A DNA stretch of 64,000 bases from Propionibacteriaceae bacterium UBA7704 (GTDB lineage: Bacteria > Actinomycetota > Actinomycetes > Propionibacteriales > Propionibacteriaceae). Below are positions 1-7,058 of this stretch, piece by piece (position 1 is the stretch's first letter; each line of letters opens with the position of its first letter). The DNA is taken from positions 92,725 to 156,724 of the forward strand of contig DLGC01000015.1 in the NCBI GenBank assembly GCA_002482525.1, written 5' to 3'. The notes beneath the pieces were generated by a model. That model was not told the DNA's origin. It saw only the letters and a list, made by a program, of their open reading frames with translations, and ran no database searches. A program made the translations under genes and the position numbers.

Positions 1-1
1 G

Positions 2-538
2 GTGCGGCTGCGGGTGGTCTCCCTGCTCGGCTCGATCGTCTTCGTCGTCTACGGAGTCCTGCTCGGCTCGATTCCATTGATCATCACCAATGTGGCCGCG
101 GCCGGACTGAACATCTGGTACCTGCGTCAGGAGTTTCGACCCGACCGCGATATCGGCGCGGTGCCGATCGAGGCAGAGGCACCCTTCCTCCAAGATTTCC
201 TGAGCTCTCATCGCGAGGACATCAACCGCTTCCATCCGGGGTTCAGCGGACCTGACGATGGCGACTTCGTCCGTCTCCTCACCCGCGACGGCCTGCCTGC
301 CGGCGCGGTGATCGGGCGTCCGGACGGCACGACCCTTCACCTCAGTCTGGACTACGTGATGTCGGCTTTCCGAGACTCCCGGATCGGGGCCTGGCTCTAC
401 GGTGCCGGGTCGACGACCTTCACCGCTGCGGGCTTCACCACCGTGACCGCCCAGCCGGAGTCAGAAGCTCTGCGCAGCTACCTGCTACGGCAGGGTTTCG
501 AGGAAACCGCAGACGGTCTGACTCTCACCGTGAGCTAA
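2..538 (+). CDS. YgjV-like membrane protein fused to a GNAT-like half (5' partial)
   Basis: The reading frame is open from the window edge. The first possible start, GTG at base 2, falls inside the second predicted helix of a YgjV-type membrane domain (residues 1-40: two hydrophobic stretches, then a basic LRQEF end). YgjV proteins normally have another helix before this, so the true start is probably outside the window. After a charged linker (residues 45-60) the C-terminal half, about residues 75-178, reads like the second half of an acetyltransferase fold: a DYV strand, RIGAWLYG where the acetyl-CoA loop would be, and a final YLLRQGFEET strand-turn. No substrate can be assigned. Start uncertain; domain calls moderate. 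Confidence 0.6.
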   Translation: MRLRVVSLLGSIVFVVYGVLLGSIPLIITNVAAAGLNIWYLRQEFRPDRDIGAVPIEAEAPFLQDFLSSHREDINRFHPGFSGPDDGDFVRLLTRDGLPAGAVIGRPDGTTLHLSLDYVMSAFRDSRIGAWLYGAGSTTFTAAGFTTVTAQPESEALRSYLLRQGFEETADGLTLTVS

Positions 539-561
539 CCGACCGGGCGAAACGATAGGCG

Positions 562-1752
562 CTAGTGCGTCGCTTCCAGCACGGTGCCGAACTGTTCATC
601 GGCCAGCTCGGAGGTAACAGGATGCAGCCGCGCGGTCTCATCCTCGGGGGTGACCTGCCAGATGTGCTCTGCGGCCAGCAGCCACAGGCCTGCGGAACCA
701 TCGGCCCTGACGCCATCACTATGGGCCACCGAAAGTGCGACCGACCGCCACGAGTCACCGGCCAAGGCCTGCGCCATCGCCGGGTCGTCGACGAGATCGG
801 AAAGGTGGCGCGCAGCCCGGGTACGAACGATGGAATCGGGGGATACCAGCCGCTCCACCCACAGCTTGGGAAGGGCGAGGGAATCGCCGATGTCCTCTGT
901 GGCGCTGAGATCGGCCGCCTGGCGGAGTTGCTCCCTCAGTAGCTCCGGCGTCAACTCAGCCAGCTGCACCTCAGCACCGTCGCCGGACGCGAGCACCCCG
1001 GCGCTCGCGGTGGTCCAACCCTGGTACAGACACAGAGTGTCCGGGACAGCCGTGATCAGCACCAGGGCGCTGTCGGCCTCGCGGAGAATCTGTTCACGTT
1101 CGCCGAGCGGCGGGATCTCGCCGGCAGTGGCTGATTCCGCGGCCGCAATGGTGGTTCCCGCATCCAGGTAGGCATGCAGGGGCACAGCCGCTATCGCTTC
1201 GGTGCTGAAGGGAAGCCGGCTCACATCGTGGCGCGCCGCCTGGCGGTTCCACTCGCTCAGCGTCAGATAGATCGCGTCGATCAAGGCGGGGCTCGCCGCA
1301 GCCACCACCCGGGGCGCATCAGGCACGTCATGGCCCAGGCGAAGCGCCAGTGCCTGAGCCAACCGCGTCCAGGTCCACCACGGTGTTTCCGAGGTGTCAT
1401 CAACCACCATCGGCAACAACACCACGCCGTCGAGCTGCTCGGACAACCCTTCGGCGATCGCGGCAAGCTCCACCTGCTGGGCGTGGAGGGTGTCGGCGTA
1501 TTCGAGCAGGGCGTCGCGTCGCTCGACGGCGCGTCCGCGATCAGCGCGCAGTCGGTCACGGATGGCGACGCCCTGCTGCAAGCGTGGCGTCGGCGCACCA
1601 CTATCGCCGGACTGTTCCACGGCCAACTCCAGCGACAGCGCGTCCAACACCTGATCGGATTCCTGCACCATCGCGTCCACCTGGGCCGCGGCACTACGGA
1701 TGATTTCAGGGTCTCCCGGAACAGTGGCGGTCATCAATTCGCCCATTCTCAT
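562..1752 (-). CDS. Hypothetical protein, divergent partner of the DUF4474 gene
   Basis: I do not recognise a family. The protein has 396 residues, is acidic and soluble, and has no signal peptide or membrane segment. Its first ~110 residues are mostly helical with a long heptad-like stretch (about 20-110), reminiscent of the helical hairpin of WXG/ESX-associated proteins. The remainder is a mixed domain ending in a strand-rich piece (GLWLLAAEHIWQV). The start at 1752 is chosen because a good ribosome binding site (GGGAGGGG) precedes it by about 9 bases; internal Met codons at residues 3 and 7 are alternatives. It is divergent from the WXG-like/DUF4474 gene, 134 bases apart, which suggests a shared locus. 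An accessory or chaperone role is only a guess. Confidence 0.55.
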   Translation of the reverse strand: MRMGELMTATVPGDPEIIRSAAAQVDAMVQESDQVLDALSLELAVEQSGDSGAPTPRLQQGVAIRDRLRADRGRAVERRDALLEYADTLHAQQVELAAIAEGLSEQLDGVVLLPMVVDDTSETPWWTWTRLAQALALRLGHDVPDAPRVVAAASPALIDAIYLTLSEWNRQAARHDVSRLPFSTEAIAAVPLHAYLDAGTTIAAAESATAGEIPPLGEREQILREADSALVLITAVPDTLCLYQGWTTASAGVLASGDGAEVQLAELTPELLREQLRQAADLSATEDIGDSLALPKLWVERLVSPDSIVRTRAARHLSDLVDDPAMAQALAGDSWRSVALSVAHSDGVRADGSAGLWLLAAEHIWQVTPEDETARLHPVTSELADEQFGTVLEATH

Positions 1753-1886
1753 GTCCTGGCCCCTCCCGCAGTTCGCGCGGCCAGCCTATTAGAGGCGGTC
1801 GCTCAATGCAGCATCCGCAGCAGGGGAGTTCTGACCGTGCCAATTCCTGGTGATCCCGCTACGCTGCCGACGGGAGGTGATCAGGA

Positions 1887-3074
1887 ATGTCGACAATGGT
1901 GGGAATGAACCTCACGACAATGCGTGAGTTGGCCCGCAGTTTCCAAGAACGAAGCAATGACCTCAACCAATGCACGCTGCGCGTCGACCGACTTTCTCGA
2001 AATGTGGACTGGCTCGGCCGGGACGCCGAGAATTTTCGCTCCGAGTGGCGCACCATGCGCCAACAGCTCCTCACTGCAGGCCAAGCGCTGGTCACACTGC
2101 ATGACCTCCTCAAAGCACAGGTCGACGAGCAGGAACGCACCTCCAACGAATATGCGGGCGGCACCGGCCTTCCCTCCCCGGGCGCTCCTCTGCCCGGCCT
2201 GCCCTGGGACATCCCGTTTCCGACCGCAGAAGAGCTCGGGCGAGCCCTTGAGCAGTGGCTCTTCGATGGGGCAACCGGCCTGCAGGACTTCATCAACTCC
2301 CTGGGCCCCGACGCCTACACGTTTCTTGAGTGGCTTGGTGGTCCGAAGACCCTGGCCCCCGATGACCTGACTGCATTGGTCCCCGGTCTGCAAGAGGGGA
2401 TAGGTGACGCCATCGATTGGCTGGACACCGCCCCCGTCGGCCCACTTCCAGCAGCGCAGGACTGGGTCCGCGATGTCTTCGGCTTCCAGTACGTGCCGGA
2501 CAAGGACTTCTATACAACCAATGAGAACTCCCTCCAAAGCCGCTTGGGCTATATGGACACCTATGACCTCTTCCACAAAACTCTCGGCATGGATCTGGAT
2601 AAACAGGTCATCGAGTTCAATGCCGACGGCAAGGAATACCGGCTGGAACTATGGAAGGGGTCCTACGCTTCCGGTGGCGCCTACGGCGGCGAAATCGGCC
2701 TGTACACCCGCGATCCGAATGTCGGCGGTGTTGAAGGTCTGCGCCAAGCGATGAACCCCGAGTACTACTCGACAGCCGGCGAAGAGGACAAGATTCGTAT
2801 GGTTCAGACGGTCTACGACAACAACAGTGACGAGGAGCTGTTCACCAACGACAGCGAGGGCGGCGGCGAGGACCGCAAGCACTTCTGGAACCTTGGGATT
2901 CGAACCGACGTATCGAGAGAACCCGAGTCCCTAGGTCAGCGCGGCGCACTCTACGTCGAGGATCCTGAGGTGCGAGACGCGATGCTCACTGCACTACAGC
3001 ACCAAAAAGACATCTCAGGCGTCGGGATTGGCGCCAATGGCGAGATCGTGTACGACTGGGGGTTCTCGAAGTGA
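1887..3074 (+). CDS. WXG-like N-terminus with C-terminal DUF4474 domain
   Basis: 395 residues. Residues 1-90 form a helix, a DWLG turn (W42-x-G44) and a second helix, the layout of a WXG100-like secretion domain of type VII substrates. A Pro/Gly-rich linker (90-120) and a helical middle follow. Residues ~200-394 match the DUF4474 pattern: a Y-x-P-D-x-D start, a GYxDxYD helix, then ELWKGSY, a GGEIGLY strand, a KHFWNLG core and a C-terminal YVEDPEVRDAML helix. DUF4474 has no assigned activity. GGGAGGTGAT precedes the ATG by a normal distance. The gene overlaps the downstream lipoprotein gene by four bases (GTGA), so the two are translationally coupled. A toxin or envelope function is possible but not shown. 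Confidence 0.7.
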   Translation: MSTMVGMNLTTMRELARSFQERSNDLNQCTLRVDRLSRNVDWLGRDAENFRSEWRTMRQQLLTAGQALVTLHDLLKAQVDEQERTSNEYAGGTGLPSPGAPLPGLPWDIPFPTAEELGRALEQWLFDGATGLQDFINSLGPDAYTFLEWLGGPKTLAPDDLTALVPGLQEGIGDAIDWLDTAPVGPLPAAQDWVRDVFGFQYVPDKDFYTTNENSLQSRLGYMDTYDLFHKTLGMDLDKQVIEFNADGKEYRLELWKGSYASGGAYGGEIGLYTRDPNVGGVEGLRQAMNPEYYSTAGEEDKIRMVQTVYDNNSDEELFTNDSEGGGEDRKHFWNLGIRTDVSREPESLGQRGALYVEDPEVRDAMLTALQHQKDISGVGIGANGEIVYDWGFSK

Positions 3075-3748
3075 GCTCTCGCTGGGTGCCCCTTGCGGCG
3101 ATAGCGCTGCTGATATTGGCGCTGAGTTCGTGCGCCCTGCCCACGCGCAACTACACCGACGACGCCAGCGCCCAGGCCTACCTACTGCACACTATGCAGC
3201 AACGCTACGGACTGGACTTCACCATCAGCTACGAACCACAACCACCCGGTATCGAGGCTCCGGGGGTCTATGAGAGCTACTCGATGTGGGTCTACCAAAC
3301 CGGATACCCCGACCGCCTGGGTCTAGTGAGCACTCCCCCGATGGGCGGAGAAGTCAAGGATTCCTGGAGCATCAACTTCTTCCGCGACGAAATCGAAGCT
3401 CCCTTCAAAGCCGCCTGCAACCAATTCCGCGACGCCCTCAACACCTGCTCCTTCAAAGCGAGAATGAGCCTCGAACCTCAACTATGGAAACCCGGCATGA
3501 CCTACGAAGAATTCCGGGCGGCAGCACCCAGAATCTCGGTAGATGTTGACGTCACCTTCGATGTCCACGACGTCACCACCAACGCCCCCGTAGTGAAGCG
3601 ACTCCTGGACCACTTGCACACCACAGCCTCCACCGTATGGAGCTTCGATGTGCTCTTCGACCGCGACGGAGAAGAGATCCTGAGCTTTCGCTACCACTCA
3701 GGCAACCCCGTACCCAGTCTGGACGACCTCCTCAACGAAATGGACTGA
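3071..3748 (+). CDS. Putative lipoprotein coupled to the DUF4474 gene
   Basis: 225 residues with a lipoprotein signal: basic start, hydrophobic run from residue 6, and lipobox LSSC with Cys at about 17. The mature part contains a helix-rich N-terminus (DDASAQAYLLHTMQQRYG) and alternating strands. Two cysteines around residues 115-125 could form a disulfide. The GTG start overlaps the stop of the DUF4474 gene, so the two should be made together. An envelope-anchored partner, for instance an immunity or assembly factor for the upstream protein, is a reasonable inference, but no family is recognised. Confidence 0.65.
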   Translation: MSSRWVPLAAIALLILALSSCALPTRNYTDDASAQAYLLHTMQQRYGLDFTISYEPQPPGIEAPGVYESYSMWVYQTGYPDRLGLVSTPPMGGEVKDSWSINFFRDEIEAPFKAACNQFRDALNTCSFKARMSLEPQLWKPGMTYEEFRAAAPRISVDVDVTFDVHDVTTNAPVVKRLLDHLHTTASTVWSFDVLFDRDGEEILSFRYHSGNPVPSLDDLLNEMD

Positions 3749-3797
3749 CCAGTCTGCGGCGACTGTCGCGCAGTTCGCCGCTCAACTGAGGTGTTGA

Positions 3798-4199
3798 TCA
3801 GTCAGCGGTATCGGCTGCTACTTTCGGCTTGCCGCGAGGAATCGTCAGTGCCAACAGCACCAGTGCGGCGAGATTCGCAACGGCTAGCACCCAGTTCACC
3901 CAACTGGCGGTGGAAGCCAACGGTTGGAGCAGGCCCAAGGCGGCGAGCACGATCGCCAGGAGGTGCAGGCCACGGCGGATCGTGAACACACCCCACGTGG
4001 CGAGGGCGTAGAGCCCTGCGGTGACCAACAGCACGGCGCCGATCACCACGCCCGCCGTCGCACCGGGGGTGCCCTCGGGCAGGAACAGCAGGTAGAGGGC
4101 AGACACGCCCCAATAGGCGGTGATGAGGGCCATGACCAGGAAGGCGAACAGGCGCATCCGGGCCCGAGCGGACCCTGCAGTATCAGGAAGTTGCGGCAC
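3798..4199 (-). CDS. Small integral membrane protein, four predicted helices
   Basis: 133 residues from GTG 4199, preceded by a weak GGTAGG; 119 residues if ATG 4157 is used. After a short polar N-terminus, hydrophobic segments lie at about residues 16-38, 45-68, 73-90 and 95-115. The tail is charged (GKPKVAADTAD). The pattern is that of small uncharacterised actinobacterial membrane proteins with a tetraspan fold. It lies just downstream of the lipoprotein gene on the same strand (26-base gap) and may be co-transcribed with it. Function unknown. Confidence 0.55.
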   Translation of the reverse strand: MPQLPDTAGSARARMRLFAFLVMALITAYWGVSALYLLFLPEGTPGATAGVVIGAVLLVTAGLYALATWGVFTIRRGLHLLAIVLAALGLLQPLASTASWVNWVLAVANLAALVLLALTIPRGKPKVAADTAD

Positions 4200-4225
4200 G
4201 ACGCCTACCGTAGCGTCCGCACGCC

Positions 4226-4849
4226 TCACTCGCAGACTTGAAGGTCGCCACCCATCACGAACTCTGGGGTATCGGCCCCGACGAACTGCAGCTTGTTGGG
4301 AAGGGTCAACATGATGGTGCCGTCGCCGAGCCCCAGATCCTGGGAGGCCGACCCTGGATAGGCGGCTTTCAACTCCGCGAAGTTGAGGGTCAGCGGAACC
4401 TTGTCGGCAATGACCAACTCCGACGGCAACTTGTTCTTCACCCGGAACTGCCAGGACACCAACGTGCGCGGTGACGTCGGGCTGAGGTCCTCGGCCACGA
4501 ACTCCACTCCAAGGCCGCCGTAGACCAAGGTCTCGCCCCACTGACCCGACAAGCCCTCACAGGTCTCGCCTGTCACCACCGAGTCCGGGTCACCCAGTCG
4601 CTTGGCCAGGGCCTCCGCGACCTTCTCCTGGTCGGTGCCGAAGTCGTATTTCCCGATGCCTTGACCGCTGAGTTTGAGCGCGGCCAGCGAGGTTGGTGTC
4701 GGAGTGGCGACCGCAGTTGCTGAGGTAGCTGTCGGGTCGGCCGGGACAGTCGGGGATCCGGTCACGGCACCTGGCGGCGTCTTGGCACATCCGACCATGA
4801 CGACCAGGAGGGCCGCGATGACCCCGGAGATTCTCACTGCACGCTTCAT
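4226..4849 (-). CDS. Putative lipoprotein with Ser/Thr/Pro-rich linker
   Basis: 207 residues. A clear lipoprotein signal peptide (basic MKRA, hydrophobic core, lipobox ending in GC at about residue 21) is followed by a Pro/Thr/Ala-rich linker (residues 22-55) and a folded domain of about 150 residues with two Cys (CEGL, and a terminal VCE) that may form a disulfide. The domain starts with an LSGQGIGKYDFGT segment, which resembles the calcium-dependent or LpqH-like small lipoproteins of actinobacteria, but I cannot name a family. It is divergent from the phosphofructokinase gene across 129 bases that hold a long palindrome. Confidence 0.65.
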   Translation of the reverse strand: MKRAVRISGVIAALLVVMVGCAKTPPGAVTGSPTVPADPTATSATAVATPTPTSLAALKLSGQGIGKYDFGTDQEKVAEALAKRLGDPDSVVTGETCEGLSGQWGETLVYGGLGVEFVAEDLSPTSPRTLVSWQFRVKNKLPSELVIADKVPLTLNFAELKAAYPGSASQDLGLGDGTIMLTLPNKLQFVGADTPEFVMGGDLQVCE

Positions 4850-4880
4850 GGTTCGACTCCACTATCGGCGCGACGGGCTG

Positions 4881-4916
4881 GTGCACGGAACTGTAGCGCA
4901 GCACAGTTCCGTGCAC
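4881..4916. promoter_or_regulatory. Perfect 14-bp inverted repeat between lipoprotein and pfk genes
   Basis: The arm GTGCACGGAACTGT (4881-4894) is repeated exactly in inverse at 4903-4916, with an 8-base spacer. It lies in the divergent region, 31 bases upstream of one start codon and about 62 upstream of the other, so it is placed to act as an operator for one or both genes. It could also form a hairpin at the 5' end of the lipoprotein transcript. Confidence 0.6.
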
Positions 4917-4942
4917 AGGCTGCCCACAGGCGCCGCGGGCGT

Positions 4943-4948
4943 TAGCCT
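4943..4948 (+). promoter_or_regulatory. Possible -10 element (TAGCCT) of the phosphofructokinase gene
   Basis: TAGCCT lies 31 bases before the ATG and fits the TANNNT form of actinobacterial -10 boxes. No clear -35 is seen at 17-18 bases. A GAAGGGA ribosome binding site lies between it and the start. Low confidence because the hexamer is common in GC-rich DNA. Confidence 0.3.
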
Positions 4949-4978
4949 TGGTCACAGCGACCGAAGGGACCTTCACCA

Positions 4979-6106
4979 ATGACCGCCACGACGAAGCGCA
5001 TCGGCATTCTCACTGCGGGCGGTGACAGCCCGGGGCTCAACGCAGCGCTGCGAGGCTTCGGCAAGGCCGCCATCCAGAACGGCTGGGAGTTGATCGGCTT
5101 CCGCGACGGCATCCGAGGGCTGGTGGAGAACCGTTTTGTCGAGCTGGATTCCAAGGCACTGTCGGGCATTCTGACTGTCGGTGGCACCATCTTGGGAACC
5201 AGCCGGGACAAGGTGCACAAGATGAGCATCAACGATGAGGTCGTCGACGCCCGTCCGCAGGTTGTGGCCAATGTCGAAGCCGACAACTTGGACGCCTTGG
5301 TGTTGTTGGGAGGTGGCGGTACCCAGAAGAATGCAATGAGGTTGGCCGAGTCCGGCCTGAATGTGCTCACCCTGCCGAAGACCATCGACAACGACATCGC
5401 CCGCACCGACACCAGCTTCGGGTTCGCCACCGCCATGGAGATCGCCACCGAGGCCATCGACCGACTGCACTCCACCGCACACAGCCATCACCGCATCATC
5501 CTCACCGAGATCATGGGGCACCGTGCCGGCTGGCTGGCGTTGGGCTCCGGCATCGCAGGCGGCGCCGACATCATCTTGATTCCGGAAATTCCCTACTCGG
5601 TCGAAAGCGTGGCCGAGAAGATCAAGCACCGCATGCAGCGAGGCTCCCACTTCTCCGTCGTCGCCGTCGCCGAAGGCGCCCGCGACAAGCAGGACTGGGC
5701 CGACCTCGAAGCCGCGGAGCTGCTGGTGCGCTCCGCCAAGACCCCGGAATCGATCCGGGCAGCGAAGCAACACCGGGCCAATGTCTTCGACGCCCAACGC
5801 GAGCACACCTTCAAATTGGCGCGCGAACTCGAGGCCGCCACAGGCCTGGAATCCCGGGTGTCGATTCTGGGCTACGTCCAACGTGGTGGTACCCCCTGCG
5901 CCTCCGATCGACTGCTCGGTTCCCGACTAGGATCAGCCGCAGCCCATGCCGTCGGAAAAGGCATCTTCTCGGTGATGGTCGCCGCTCGCGGCGAGGACAC
6001 CGAGCTGGTTCCCTTGGACGAGGTCGCGGGACAGGTGAAGTTGGTGCCCGAGGACCACGAGTGGATCCACACTGCGCGGAAAGTCGGCACCGGATTGGGG
6101 GATTGA
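4979..6106 (+). CDS. pfkA: 6-phosphofructokinase, Gly/Lys (mixed ATP/PPi) group
   Basis: Phosphorylates fructose 6-phosphate to the 1,6-bisphosphate in glycolysis; cytosolic. 375 residues, the usual length. Visible motifs: the N-terminal phosphate-binding TAGGDSPGLN (12-21), the donor loop GGGGT (111-115), the PKTIDND catalytic segment (133-139), a substrate-binding IMGHRAGWLA, and PEIPY. In this superfamily the residue after the conserved acidic position is Gly in ATP enzymes and Asp in PPi enzymes, while the residue before TIDND is Gly in ATP and Lys in PPi enzymes. Here the pair is Gly and Lys, as in the actinobacterial group that includes the PPi-dependent Amycolatopsis enzyme. The usual acidic residue of the donor loop is also Gly. 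Phosphate donor therefore uncertain. Confidence 0.9.
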   Translation: MTATTKRIGILTAGGDSPGLNAALRGFGKAAIQNGWELIGFRDGIRGLVENRFVELDSKALSGILTVGGTILGTSRDKVHKMSINDEVVDARPQVVANVEADNLDALVLLGGGGTQKNAMRLAESGLNVLTLPKTIDNDIARTDTSFGFATAMEIATEAIDRLHSTAHSHHRIILTEIMGHRAGWLALGSGIAGGADIILIPEIPYSVESVAEKIKHRMQRGSHFSVVAVAEGARDKQDWADLEAAELLVRSAKTPESIRAAKQHRANVFDAQREHTFKLARELEAATGLESRVSILGYVQRGGTPCASDRLLGSRLGSAAAHAVGKGIFSVMVAARGEDTELVPLDEVAGQVKLVPEDHEWIHTARKVGTGLGD

Positions 6107-6107
6107 G

Positions 6108-6929
6108 GTGCGTTTCACGCAGTTGGATGTGTTCGGCGACGGTGGCCTGACCGGCAACCCATTGGCGGTGGTCCACAATGCCGACGACCTGGATTCCGAA
6201 CAGATGCAAGCCTTCGCGGCGTGGACCAACCTGTCCGAGACCGCCTTCCTGTGCAAGCCCGTCGAAACCCGTGCTGACTATCGGGTGCGCATCTTCACGC
6301 CGAGCCAGGAGCTCCCGTTCGCCGGGCACCCGACCCTCGGTAGCGCCCACGCCTGGCTGGCGGCCGGCGGCCGGCCGCACAGTGACCACCACATCGTGCA
6401 AGAGTGCGGTGTCGGCCTGGTCGAACTGCGGGGCTTCAACGGACGGATAGCTTTCGCGGCACCGCCGAGGCTGCGCAGCGAGCCGCTACCCAAGGCCGAA
6501 CTCACTGCCATCGCCCGAGTCATCGGAATCCCGACCACCGAGTGGGTGGCCCACGCCTGGGGTGACAACGGAGCCCCCTGGCCATTGGTGCAGTTGGCCG
6601 ACGCCGAAACGGTGCGCACCGTCACTCCCAAGCGGCATCTGATGAAGCCCGGCCAGTTCATCGGACTCGTCGGTCTGGAAGGGGACGCCTCGCCATACGC
6701 CTACGAGGTCCGTGCCCTGACACCGGAAGGCGAGGATCCGGTCACCGGGTCTCTGAACGCGTCGGTGGCCCAGTGGCTGCGAGAGCGCGAGGTGGTCCCG
6801 GCCAGCTTCATGGTGGCGCAGGGCTCACAGGTCGGACGCCGTGGCGAGATCTTCGTCGACGACGACGGCAGCTCCATCTGGATCGGAGGCCGCGTTCGCG
6901 TGGCCATCACCGGCGATCTCAAGCTCTGA
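6108..6929 (+). CDS. PhzF family isomerase/epimerase
   Basis: 273 residues, a normal length for the PhzF fold (two halves related to diaminopimelate epimerase). Family signatures: QLDVFxxxxLTGNPLAVV at the N-terminus, NLSETAF with the conserved Glu that serves as general acid-base (about residue 45), ELPFAGHPTLGSAHAW, and in the second half VTGSLNASVAQWL. PhzF itself isomerises a phenazine precursor, but most homologues act on unknown small molecules, and no phenazine genes are nearby. Starts with GTG two bases after the phosphofructokinase stop, so the two are probably one transcript. A strong hairpin follows. Confidence 0.85.
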   Translation: MRFTQLDVFGDGGLTGNPLAVVHNADDLDSEQMQAFAAWTNLSETAFLCKPVETRADYRVRIFTPSQELPFAGHPTLGSAHAWLAAGGRPHSDHHIVQECGVGLVELRGFNGRIAFAAPPRLRSEPLPKAELTAIARVIGIPTTEWVAHAWGDNGAPWPLVQLADAETVRTVTPKRHLMKPGQFIGLVGLEGDASPYAYEVRALTPEGEDPVTGSLNASVAQWLREREVVPASFMVAQGSQVGRRGEIFVDDDGSSIWIGGRVRVAITGDLKL

Positions 6930-6930
6930 C

Positions 6931-7008
6931 CCCCGCTAGGCGCTCCTAAAAGTGGCAGTTCCTCCCGAACCTTTGGGAGGAGCTGCCACTTTTGGGAGCG
7001 TTTCGGGG
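6931..7008 (+). terminator. Long hairpin, terminator of the pfk-phzF unit or ilvD leader element
   Basis: A 26-base arm at 6941-6966 pairs with 6975-7000 around an 8-base loop, with only two G-U pairs. Outside an internal loop, CCCCG (6931-6935) pairs with CGGGG (7004-7008). The lower stem ends in an A-run/T-run pair (AAAA/TTTT), as in a rho-independent terminator. It begins one base after the phzF stop and ends 50 bases before ilvD. No leader peptide rich in branched-chain residues is visible, so a terminator is more likely than an attenuator. Confidence 0.75.
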
Positions 7009-7058
7009 TGGAAGGCGGGGCGTAGGCTGGGGGGGCTTATCGATCTGGAGGAGTTTTT

